64,000 nt of DNA from an uncultured Aquimarina sp. (lineage in GTDB: Bacteria; Bacteroidota; Bacteroidia; Flavobacteriales; Flavobacteriaceae). Every line of letters starts with the position of its first letter. Within the stretch, counting starts at the first letter, position 1. Positions 36,740 through 43,901 of the stretch are shown one piece after another. A program made the position numbers and the translations under genes. Under the pieces are notes generated by a model. That model worked only from the letters and a program-made list of their open reading frames with translations, was not told the DNA's origin and did not search any database. The stretch is taken from NCBI GenBank assembly GCA_947498815.1, contig CANMLU010000011.1:62001-126000 (forward strand), written 5' to 3'.

Positions 36740-36826
36740 ATGAATATATTTCGTTTTAACTTTCGGTTTATTTTAGAATTTATAAGAGAACTTCCTGGGG
36801 CAAGTAGCCATGCTATACATAGATAA
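36740..36826 (+). CDS. 28-residue peptide, copy 1 (new small-peptide family candidate)
   Basis: The encoded 28 residues begin MNIFRFNFRFILEF and end ELPGASSHAIHR. I recognise no family. Coding is supported by the second copy at 36948-37034: 20 of 28 residues are identical, and ten of those use different codons that differ only at the third base (R5, N7, F8, I11, E13, L18, P19, A21, S23, H24). The N-terminal half is aromatic and basic and would form an amphipathic helix; the tail SSHAIHR is invariant. The box TTTACACA lies 8 bases before the ATG in both copies. There is no signal peptide or double-glycine leader. Confidence 0.75.
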   Translation: MNIFRFNFRFILEFIRELPGASSHAIHR

Positions 36827-36870
36827 GGGATGTTGCAAACAAAAAGAATGAATATACGTAGTAACCCGTA

Positions 36871-36901
36871 TTTCATAGAATTAACAAAGAGATTACTTTT
36901 A
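36871..36901 (+). promoter_or_regulatory. Candidate promoter of peptide gene 2
   Basis: TTTC (36871-36874), a 19-base spacer and TACTTTTA (36894-36901) resemble the Bacteroidota promoter. The -7 element ends 46 bases before the ATG at 36948, nearly as for copy 1. Confidence 0.45.
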
Positions 36902-36947
36902 CATTAAATAAATCAGAAGCTATTGTACAACTTTACACAAAACTATT

Positions 36948-37034
36948 ATGAAACTATTTCGCATTAATTTCAAGTTTATCAAAGAGTTTTTAATTGAACT
37001 GCCAAAGGCTAGTAGTCACGCTATACATAGATAA
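36948..37034 (+). CDS. 28-residue peptide, copy 2 (new small-peptide family candidate)
   Basis: The 28 residues begin MKLFRINFKFIKEF and end ELPKASSHAIHR. Differences from copy 1 are mostly conservative (I3L, R9K, I15L) or add lysine (L12K, G20K), making it more basic. The last codons GCT ATA CAT AGA TAA are identical in both. TTTACACA lies at 36932-36939, again 8 bases before the ATG. The transcript would end at the hairpin 37098-37126. No modifying enzyme, protease or exporter is adjacent, which argues against a standard RiPP locus. A signalling, regulatory or membrane-acting peptide is possible, but none of these is shown. Confidence 0.75.
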   Translation: MKLFRINFKFIKEFLIELPKASSHAIHR

Positions 37035-37097
37035 TCATCATAAGACATTTATCCGAACATTATTTTTGGGGAAATTTAATTAGTTAGGAAAATAGAA

Positions 37098-37126
37098 AAT
37101 CCGTATTTATATTAAATACGGATTTT
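37098..37126. terminator. Bidirectional hairpin terminator
   Basis: AAATCCGTATTT pairs with AAATACGGATTT, with A/T runs on both sides. It lies between the second peptide gene and the convergent DUF2147 gene and can serve both. Confidence 0.8.
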
Positions 37127-37141
37127 TAATATTTTGAAGGT

Positions 37142-37594
37142 TTATTGTCTGTTACCTGCAATATCCTCGGGTTTTACTCTTTTTGCTTTAAATGTTTTAA
37201 ATAGAAAGCTTTTGTAAGCCCTAATATAGCATAAGTTCGTGTCGTCACTATTAATCCACACCTTAACGGTATAGGTTTTTCCGCTATCGGCATTGTAAAT
37301 AGTACCTCCAGTTAATACCCCTTTTTTAAAGCTTAAATTATTCAAAATGTTCATCCCTAGTAATGGACGGTTTTGGAGTTCTTTTTTAGGGTTTTTATTA
37401 TCTAATCCGTTTAAATTGGAGATTGGATGTTCTGCACGTTTATAAATTTTACCATAAAAATGATCCCCATCTTGATAAATTTCAATAATCGATCCTCCTT
37501 CAATTTTCCACTTCCCGATATAGGTGTCAGAATTAATTGAAGAAGAGTTAATAATAAAAGGAATTACTAGTAATACTATAAATTTCATTAACAT
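37142..37594 (-). CDS. DUF2147-domain exported protein
   Basis: This 150-residue protein has an N-terminal signal sequence (MLMKFIVLLVIPFIINSSSI). The DUF2147 pattern follows: GKWKIEGG, IYQDGDHFYGKIYK, LDNKNPKKELQNRPLLGMNIL and GGTIYNADSGKTYTVKVWI. The family forms a small lipocalin-like barrel in the periplasm; its role is unknown. The tail after residue 125 replaces the usual GRTQ-W-R end with FKAKRVKPED. It stands alone with terminators on both sides. Confidence 0.9.
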   Translation of the reverse strand: MLMKFIVLLVIPFIINSSSINSDTYIGKWKIEGGSIIEIYQDGDHFYGKIYKRAEHPISNLNGLDNKNPKKELQNRPLLGMNILNNLSFKKGVLTGGTIYNADSGKTYTVKVWINSDDTNLCYIRAYKSFLFKTFKAKRVKPEDIAGNRQ

Positions 37595-37652
37595 AAATTT
37601 AGCAATTATAGTTCTTTTATCTTTAAAAACTATAGTTTATATAAACAAAAAA

Positions 37653-37686
37653 ATACCTTACGAGTCATGAAAAACCTGCAAGGTAT
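37653..37686 (-). terminator. Probable terminator of fumC
   Basis: ATACCTT pairs with AAGGTAT around a 20-base loop; on the minus strand a run of T's follows. It lies 25 bases after the fumC stop. Confidence 0.5.
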
Positions 37687-37710
37687 AGTATTTATAGTAG
37701 TTCGTTGACT

Positions 37711-39108
37711 TTATTTCAGACTCCCAACCATATCTTCAGGTTTCACCCATTGATCAAACTCTTCTTCGCTTACATAACCCAAAGCAACAGCTTCATGTTT
37801 AAGAGTTGTTCCATTTTTATGAGCCGTATTAGCAATTTCTGCAGCTTTATAATACCCAATTTTGGTATTTAAAGCGGTAACGAGCATTAATGAGTTGTTT
37901 AACAATTCGGTAATTCTCTTTTGATTTGGTTCAATTCCTTGAGCGCAATGTTCATCAAAAGAGACACATGCATCACCAATTAATTGAGCACTTTGTAAAA
38001 GATTTGCCGCCATAACTGGTTTAAATACATTTAGTTCAAAATGGCCTTGCATACCACCTACGCCAATAGCAACATCGTTACCAAGTACTTGAGCGCAAAC
38101 CATAGTCAATGCCTCACATTGTGTTGGGTTTACTTTACCAGGCATAATAGAACTTCCTGGTTCATTTGCCGGAATGATTAATTCTCCAATTCCACTTCGT
38201 GGTCCAGAAGCTAGCATACGAATATCATTTCCAATTTTATTGAGAGAAACGGCCAGTTGCTTTAAAGCACCATGACTTTCTACAAATGCATCATGAGCGG
38301 CTAGGGCTTCAAATTTATTTTCGGCAGTTATGAAAGGTAAACTGGTAAACTGTGCAATAAACTCTGACACTCTTTTGGCATATCCTTTTGGAGTATTTAA
38401 TCCAGTGCCCACAGCAGTACCACCCAAAGCAAGTTCTGCCATATGGGGTAAGGTATTTTCCAGTGCTTTTAAACCATGGTCCAATTGAGAAACATAACCC
38501 GATAATTCTTGTCCGATTGTAAGCGGAGTAGCATCCATAAAATGAGTACGTCCAATTTTTACAACATTTTTGAACTCTTCAGATTTCTTCTTGAGCGTAT
38601 CTCGTAATTGTATTACTCCAGGAATTGTAACTTCAACTAGCTTTTTATAGGCGGCAATATGCATCCCAGTAGGAAATGTGTCATTTGAAGATTGAGATTT
38701 ATTAACATCATCGTTTGGTTGCAGCGTTTTTTCTCCTTCTCCAATAGTTTTACCCGCCAATTGATGTGCTCTGTTGGCAATAACCTCATTAACATTCATA
38801 TTACTTTGCGTACCCGATCCTGTTTGCCAGATCACCAAAGGAAATTGATTATCATGTTTTCCTTCAAGGATTTCATCACATACTTGAGCAATCAAATCTC
38901 TTTTTTCAATTGGCAGGGCTCCTAACTCACAATTCGTATATGCTGCAGCTTTTTTTAGATAAGCAAACCCATAAACAATCTCTAATGGCATAGAGGCCGG
39001 AGCACCAATCTTAAAATTATTTCTCGAACGCTCTGTTTGTGCTCCCCAAAGCTTATCCGAAGGCACTTTTACCTCGCCCATTGTATCCTTTTCTATTCTA
39101 TATTTCAT
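37711..39108 (-). CDS. fumC: Fumarate hydratase class II
   Basis: FumC interconverts fumarate and L-malate in the TCA cycle as a homotetramer without iron-sulfur cluster. The preferred start is ATG 39108 ([16 protein letters not shown]), giving 465 residues, the usual length; an upstream ATG at 39150 adds a poor extension. Signatures are the family motif [24 protein letters not shown] in the active site and [11 protein letters not shown]. The flexible loop with the catalytic Ser is part of GSSIMPGK. Confidence 0.97.
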   Translation of the reverse strand: MKYRIEKDTMGEVKVPSDKLWGAQTERSRNNFKIGAPASMPLEIVYGFAYLKKAAAYTNCELGALPIEKRDLIAQVCDEILEGKHDNQFPLVIWQTGSGTQSNMNVNEVIANRAHQLAGKTIGEGEKTLQPNDDVNKSQSSNDTFPTGMHIAAYKKLVEVTIPGVIQLRDTLKKKSEEFKNVVKIGRTHFMDATPLTIGQELSGYVSQLDHGLKALENTLPHMAELALGGTAVGTGLNTPKGYAKRVSEFIAQFTSLPFITAENKFEALAAHDAFVESHGALKQLAVSLNKIGNDIRMLASGPRSGIGELIIPANEPGSSIMPGKVNPTQCEALTMVCAQVLGNDVAIGVGGMQGHFELNVFKPVMAANLLQSAQLIGDACVSFDEHCAQGIEPNQKRITELLNNSLMLVTALNTKIGYYKAAEIANTAHKNGTTLKHEAVALGYVSEEEFDQWVKPEDMVGSLK

Positions 39109-39259
39109 AGCAGTGATGATTTGTTTTTTTGAAAGGGCAAATTTAAGCATTTGTTAAGCTATTTCTGAATAAAGCCTCTATTTTTTGATAGATAAATTCG
39201 TGTAAAACAAGATTTGAAAATAAATTATATTTCTACTATGACATATAAATAAGACTTAT

Positions 39260-39267
39260 TATCTTTG
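39260..39267 (+). promoter_or_regulatory. Promoter -7 element (TATCTTTG)
   Basis: TATCTTTG matches TAnnTTTG exactly and ends 26 bases before the ATG of the 58-residue membrane protein at 39294. Confidence 0.6.
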
Positions 39268-39293
39268 TCCAAATTGAAAATTAGAATATCGTT

Positions 39294-39470
39294 ATGTTTG
39301 AATTTGATCAGTACCTTGGTTTTTTAGCTTTTTTAACTATCCTCACAATAGGATTTTGGTTAATGATCTTTTTATTGACTTTTGTAGTACCATATTGGAT
39401 TATTGGTGCTAATATTGAAAACTTCAAGTTAAGAAGAGAAGCTAAGCGTAAAGCTAAAGAACAAGCATAA
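39294..39470 (+). CDS. 58-residue single-pass membrane protein
   Basis: This small gene has an acidic N-terminus (MFEFDQYLG), one long hydrophobic helix (about residues 9-37), and a cytosolic tail rich in K and R (KLRREAKRKAKEQA). Support comes from the exact -7 element 26 bases upstream, the strong terminator at 39490-39517, and a composition that fits an inner-membrane peptide. The family is not recognised. It runs against both neighbours, so it is its own transcript. Confidence 0.7.
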   Translation: MFEFDQYLGFLAFLTILTIGFWLMIFLLTFVVPYWIIGANIENFKLRREAKRKAKEQA

Positions 39471-39489
39471 TAGTATATACCATATAGTG

Positions 39490-39517
39490 AAAAAGGAAGC
39501 CAATGGCTTCCTTTTTT
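39490..39517. terminator. Rho-independent terminator
   Basis: AAAAGGAAGCC pairs with GGCTTCCTTTT around a three-base loop, with T-run. It ends the 58-residue protein transcript and can also act on the convergent TonB receptor gene. Confidence 0.85.
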
Positions 39518-39536
39518 GTTTTTGTATCGTAATCGT

Positions 39537-41996
39537 TTACCCCTCAAATTCATCATCACCGTTAGCATCTCTTTGTGAACGTTGCCTTTTCTTCTTTTGG
39601 TTAAATCTATATGTGAAAGATAAATTAAAACTTCGTTCTCTCCATTGAAACTCACTATCCGATATAAAAGTTGGAGTAGTAGAAGTACTCATTCGTTTTC
39701 TTGTATTGAATACATCGCTTATATTAAATGTAAGCGAGGCTTTTTCTTTAAAAAGATCTTTACTAAGGGCTATAGTCATGGTAAAAATACCATCACTTTT
39801 GGTTTGTGCATTTTCACTGGGTCCTCGATAAAAAACACTTGTTTGCCAGTCTATATTTGCTGGTAAGGTAATTTTATTATTGAAGCGTGCAAACCAACTA
39901 AAATTATCTGCATCAAGGTTTTCACCATTGTTACTTCCTCTTACACTATTCTGAAAGGCATTAAAATTACCATTCACCCGCCATTTTCTGCTTGGGTTAT
40001 AGGTCAATGTAAACTCAAATCCATAGCGATCTGAACTAGTTAGATTGATAGGTGTTCTGCGAATAACAGGGACTTCGGTTCCGGGATTATCTTGATCCGC
40101 TCCAATAATGGCTGTATCTCCAGTATCTTCTGAAATAAAAGTAAATACCTGTGTCGAACGTGTATAGTAAATAGAACTGTTGAGTGTAAGTTTACCAAGT
40201 TTATTCAAATATCCTAGGTCAATCGCATTAGAATAACTAGGGTCCAAATCTGGATTTCCTTGAAAAAGATTGGTAGCACTTGATCTGGATGGAAAAGGAT
40301 TGATAAACCTCGAGCGAGGTCTACGAATCCTGCGATTATACCCCAGTGTTATGCTTTGTTTTTTAGAGATTTCGTACCCTAGATTAATTGTTGGAAATAC
40401 ATCTGTATAATTTTTTCGATTAAAATCATTGCTTGTTTGTTGATCAATAGTGATCCGAGTATCCTCCATCCTGAGGCCTAGTAGATATGACAGTTTCCCC
40501 CATTTACTTCCTAATTGCGTATACACAGCATTTATTCGTTCTGTAAAAATTAAGTTATTCGATAAATCAGTATCGGTAGTTACTGATCCGTTATTATCAA
40601 ATTGTACCAGAAAATCTGTTGTCAGTTTATTAAAATTACCTCGATATCCCAATTCGAATTGAGTTTTTTCTCCTATAGGTAGTACATAATCAGTTTGTAA
40701 AAGAATTCGATTTTGATCTTCTAAAGTATTTACACGCTCAATTGTCGCAATGTTTTCTTGTGTGATTTTTGAACGCTCATCCTCTTCACTATCTTCAACC
40801 TGGAAATCAAAAGTTAACTTATGACCACTGGTTTTAAAATCTTTAGTATAGTTTAATGAATATTGCTTTGTTATATCATCTTCAACTTCTGGATCAAATC
40901 GCTTATTCTGACTTATAATTCCTCCACTAGAATTCAATTCGGTGATGATATTTGTGGTGTTGCTCTCGTTATCTCTAGATCGATATAAAAACGAAGTAGT
41001 GATTGATGAAGTTTTATTAACATACCATTCTAAGCCAATATTGGTATTAATTCCTTTCCGAATCCTGTCAAAATCGCGTTCCTCGTTTAAAAAAGTATCT
41101 GGATTATCAATACCGGTCGTTTCAATATTCAAAAATTGGGTTTCTGTTAATGAATTTCCTGGGACTTCGCGATAATTATATCCAGAAGTGGTGAAAAAAT
41201 TAAAATCACCGGTGCGATAATTAACATTACCCGATATACCGGCTGCAAATGGATATCCACTATTGATTGTGATCGCACCATTTAACCCTTGTAATTTACT
41301 TCGACGTAAAATAATATTCAAAATACCAGCGGTGCCCTCTGCATCATAACGGGCAGAAGGAGAAGTGATAACCTCTACACGCTCTATAGATTCTGCAGGC
41401 AGTTGTCTTAGGGCATCAGTACTGTTTAGTCCTACCAAGCCAGAAGGTTTGCCATTGATTAAAATTCTTACATTATCATTACCTCTCAGGGCTACATTAC
41501 CTTCAACATCTACCGAAACCGAGGGCACATTATCCAAAACATCACTCACCGTTCCACCACTCACTGTTAAATCTTTACCGACATTGTAAATCTTTTTGTC
41601 AAGTTTTATTTCTACGGTAGTTTTTTCGGCAATAACGACAACATCATCCAGAGCTTCTCTGTCTAACCCCAATAAGATTGTTCCTAAATCTCTATTTTGA
41701 AAGATTTTTTGTTTTGAAAATTTTTTAGTTTTAAAAGAAATATACTCTATAGAAATGTCATACATCCCAGCGTTGGTTTCAATACTAAATTTTCCATTTT
41801 CATCAGTAATTCCACCGGTGACGACTTTTTGTAATCTAGGGCTGAATAATGATATTGTTGCATATTCAAGAGGTTTTTTTGTGTCTTGATCTACGATAGA
41901 GCCACTAATAATAACTGGACCTCTTTGAAAATCTCTATTTTGTGCATGTAATGAAATCCCAAGGATAATAAATAATACAAGTGTGAGTTTTTTCAT
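39537..41996 (-). CDS. TonB-dependent receptor family outer membrane protein
   Basis: The 819-residue protein has a signal peptide (MKKLTLVLFIILGISLHAQ). A carboxypeptidase-regulatory-like domain follows (about 28-115: ISGSIVDQDTKKPLEYATIS). The plug region (about 130-235) contains SGGTVSDVLDNVPSVSVD and GNDNVRILINGKPSG. The rest is a large beta-barrel of the OMP_b-brl_3 type ending with a short basic, disordered tail (KKKRQRSQRDANGDDEFEG). The substrate is unknown and no SusD partner is adjacent. The odd hydrophilic tail follows the expected aromatic barrel end (SFTYRF). Confidence 0.92.
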   Translation of the reverse strand: MKKLTLVLFIILGISLHAQNRDFQRGPVIISGSIVDQDTKKPLEYATISLFSPRLQKVVTGGITDENGKFSIETNAGMYDISIEYISFKTKKFSKQKIFQNRDLGTILLGLDREALDDVVVIAEKTTVEIKLDKKIYNVGKDLTVSGGTVSDVLDNVPSVSVDVEGNVALRGNDNVRILINGKPSGLVGLNSTDALRQLPAESIERVEVITSPSARYDAEGTAGILNIILRRSKLQGLNGAITINSGYPFAAGISGNVNYRTGDFNFFTTSGYNYREVPGNSLTETQFLNIETTGIDNPDTFLNEERDFDRIRKGINTNIGLEWYVNKTSSITTSFLYRSRDNESNTTNIITELNSSGGIISQNKRFDPEVEDDITKQYSLNYTKDFKTSGHKLTFDFQVEDSEEDERSKITQENIATIERVNTLEDQNRILLQTDYVLPIGEKTQFELGYRGNFNKLTTDFLVQFDNNGSVTTDTDLSNNLIFTERINAVYTQLGSKWGKLSYLLGLRMEDTRITIDQQTSNDFNRKNYTDVFPTINLGYEISKKQSITLGYNRRIRRPRSRFINPFPSRSSATNLFQGNPDLDPSYSNAIDLGYLNKLGKLTLNSSIYYTRSTQVFTFISEDTGDTAIIGADQDNPGTEVPVIRRTPINLTSSDRYGFEFTLTYNPSRKWRVNGNFNAFQNSVRGSNNGENLDADNFSWFARFNNKITLPANIDWQTSVFYRGPSENAQTKSDGIFTMTIALSKDLFKEKASLTFNISDVFNTRKRMSTSTTPTFISDSEFQWRERSFNLSFTYRFNQKKKRQRSQRDANGDDEFEG

Positions 41997-42078
41997 TTAA
42001 AAATTGAATAATTCGTGTTAAAAGTATTGAAGCTGATATTGCAAACCGGTTAATAGTCTGTTAAACTAACTTATAAAT

Positions 42079-42114
42079 TAAGTAAGCCTTGTAAAATTTT
42101 ACAAGGCTTACTTA
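42079..42114 (-). terminator. 36-base perfect palindrome after arsC
   Basis: TAAGTAAGCCTTGTAAAA and its exact complement form a 36-base palindrome 54 bases after the arsC stop. There is no long T-run, so a terminator or mRNA-stabilising hairpin is likely. Confidence 0.65.
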
Positions 42115-42168
42115 GGACTTTATAATTTGAAAAAGGTTTAATTACAAAGTTTATTTTATTGAAAAAAT

Positions 42169-42510
42169 TTATAGGATAGCAACAACCTTTTGAGGAGGTC
42201 TGCCGATAATGGCCTTGTTACCTTTTACGACGATAGGTCTTTCAATTAGTTTTGGATTATCACACATGATCTTGATTAATTCCGTATCCGTAAGATTTTT
42301 ACTTTTAAAGTTTTCCTTCCAAATCGCTTCATTCTTTCTTACCAGGTCTATTGGCGCTATGCCAAGCATTTTTATAAGTTCGCTTAATTTGTTTTCAGTA
42401 AGAGGTGTATCTAGGTATTTGATGATAGTTACATCTTCTTTTTTTTCTTCTAGTATAGCAAGTGTTTCTCTTGATTTGCTACATCTTGGATTATGATAAA
42501 TAGTTGTCAT
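42169..42510 (-). CDS. arsC: Arsenate reductase (glutaredoxin type, ArsC/YffB family)
   Basis: The 113-residue thioredoxin-fold protein has the active-site Cys10 in NPRCSKS and the family arginines in LIERPIVV and IGRPP. ArsC reduces arsenate to arsenite with glutathione/glutaredoxin, although this subgroup (similar to YfgD) is often of uncertain role. No arsenite pump or ArsR regulator is nearby, so the arsenic role is unproven. Confidence 0.9.
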   Translation of the reverse strand: MTTIYHNPRCSKSRETLAILEEKKEDVTIIKYLDTPLTENKLSELIKMLGIAPIDLVRKNEAIWKENFKSKNLTDTELIKIMCDNPKLIERPIVVKGNKAIIGRPPQKVVAIL

Positions 42511-42643
42511 AAATAATTATAAATGTAAAATGAATACTATAAAATGATAAATTAATATAAGGTTATTAATTAGTATTGATCATCTTTTTGTGCATAACAA
42601 CAATTAAGACTCCGTAATTATTATAAAATAATAATTTAGTTTC

Positions 42644-42703
42644 CCTCAAACCTCAAACCTCAAACCTCAAACCTCAAACCTCAAACCTCAAACCTCAAAC
42701 CTC
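42644..42703. repeat. Heptanucleotide tandem repeat (CCTCAAA, 8 copies)
   Basis: Eight uninterrupted copies of CCTCAAA run from 42644 to 42699, plus a partial copy. It overlaps the last codons and the stop of prfB (minus strand: GAG GTT TGA) and extends into its 3' region. Confidence 0.95.
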
Positions 42704-43790
42704 TTTCTGTCCCATCATCATAAGATAGGCTTTTAAAAACCGATCAATATTTCCATCCATTACGGCATCAACATTACCAGTTTCTTCGGCGGTTCTTACG
42801 TCTTTTACTAATTTGTATGGATGCATCACATAGTTACGGATTTGCGATCCCCATTCTATTTTCATTTTAGAGGCTTCGATTTCATCTCGTTGTGCTCGTT
42901 GTTTTTGAAGTTCTATTTCAAACAATTGAGATTTAAGCATTTGTAATGCTTTTAATCTGTTTTCCTGCTGCGATCTAGTATCCGAACATGAAATCTGTAT
43001 ACCGGTTGGGAAGTGGGTTAATTGTACTTTAGTTTCCACTTTGTTTACATTCTGTCCACCTGCACCACTAGATCTAGATGTGATGATCTCATAATCTGCA
43101 GGATTGATATCTATTTCAATACTATCATCTGCAAGAGGATACACGTATATAGATGCAAAAGAGGTATGCCGCTTGGCATTACTATCAAAGGGAGAGATAC
43201 GAACCAAGCGATGAACGCCATTTTCTCCTTTCAGCCAGCCAAAGGCATAATCACCTTCTATCTCAAGAGTAACTGTTTTTATACCGGCTACATCACCTCC
43301 TTGGTAGTTCAATTCTCTAATCTTGAATCCTTGCTTTTCTGCCCACATTAAGTACATACGCATCAGCATACTTGCCCAATCACAACTTTCGGTACCACCG
43401 GCACCGGCTGTAATTTGCAAAACAGCGCTCATGTTATCACCCTCATCACTAAGCATATTTTTGAATTCTAAACCTTCAATCAGTGATTTGGTTTCTTCAT
43501 AACGCTCCAGGACCTCGGTTTCAGTAGCATCTTCTTCTTTATAAAACTCATACAGTACTTCGAGATCATCTACTGCTGTAGCTCCTCTTTCATAATCCGA
43601 AACCCATTTTTTTTCGGTATTAAGTGCACGCATTATTTTTTCGGCTTCCTGGGCATTATCCCAGAAATTGGGAGCAAATGTTTTTTCTTCTTCGTTTGCT
43701 ATTTCAATAAGTTTGGCATCAATGTCAAAGATACCTCCTTAACGCAACCAGGCGTTTTCTGAGATCTAGTAATGTCTCGGTAGTAATCAT
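42695..43790 (-). CDS. prfB: Peptide chain release factor 2 with programmed +1 frameshift
   Basis: RF2 terminates translation at UGA and UAA. The gene is read as two segments: 43790-43728 (21 codons, [21 protein letters not shown]), then after skipping T43727 it continues from 43726 to the stop at 42695, giving 364 residues. The shift site is exactly that of other RF2 genes: AGG AGG TAT CTT TGA C, with an internal Shine-Dalgarno sequence (AGGAGG) three bases before CTT TGA. In the protein, the stop-recognition motif SPF is in [10 protein letters not shown] and the catalytic GGQ in [13 protein letters not shown]. Expression is autoregulated through the in-frame UGA. The last codons lie in the heptamer repeat. 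Confidence 0.97.
43724..43739 (-). promoter_or_regulatory. RF2 programmed frameshift signal
   Basis: On the minus strand AGGAGGTATCTTTGAC: Shine-Dalgarno AGGAGG (43739-43734), then TAT CTT TGA C. The UGA stalls when RF2 is scarce, and the CUU-tRNA slips +1 onto UUU. Confidence 0.95.
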
Positions 43791-43901
43791 ATTCTAATTC
43801 TTTCTTGCAAAAATAGGATTTAACAGTTCAGAAGGAAATAATTTTGGTATTATTTTATAGTTTTAATGCTTTTACAATTTTCACTACATAAATCACTCTT
43901 G

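Noticed and set aside
36848-36907. 19-residue frame between the two peptide genes
   Set aside because: It shares no residues pattern with the 28-residue peptides beyond the first three and overlaps the candidate promoter of copy 2.
42169-42510. Arsenic-resistance operon
   Set aside because: No pump or regulator is adjacent to arsC, and the ArsR gene is 37 kb away with a different partner.
42644-42703. Heptamer array as a CRISPR
   Set aside because: Units are 7 bases with no spacers.
42695-43633. prfB as a broken or truncated gene
   Set aside because: The apparent break is the conserved programmed frameshift; the joined product has normal RF2 length and motifs.
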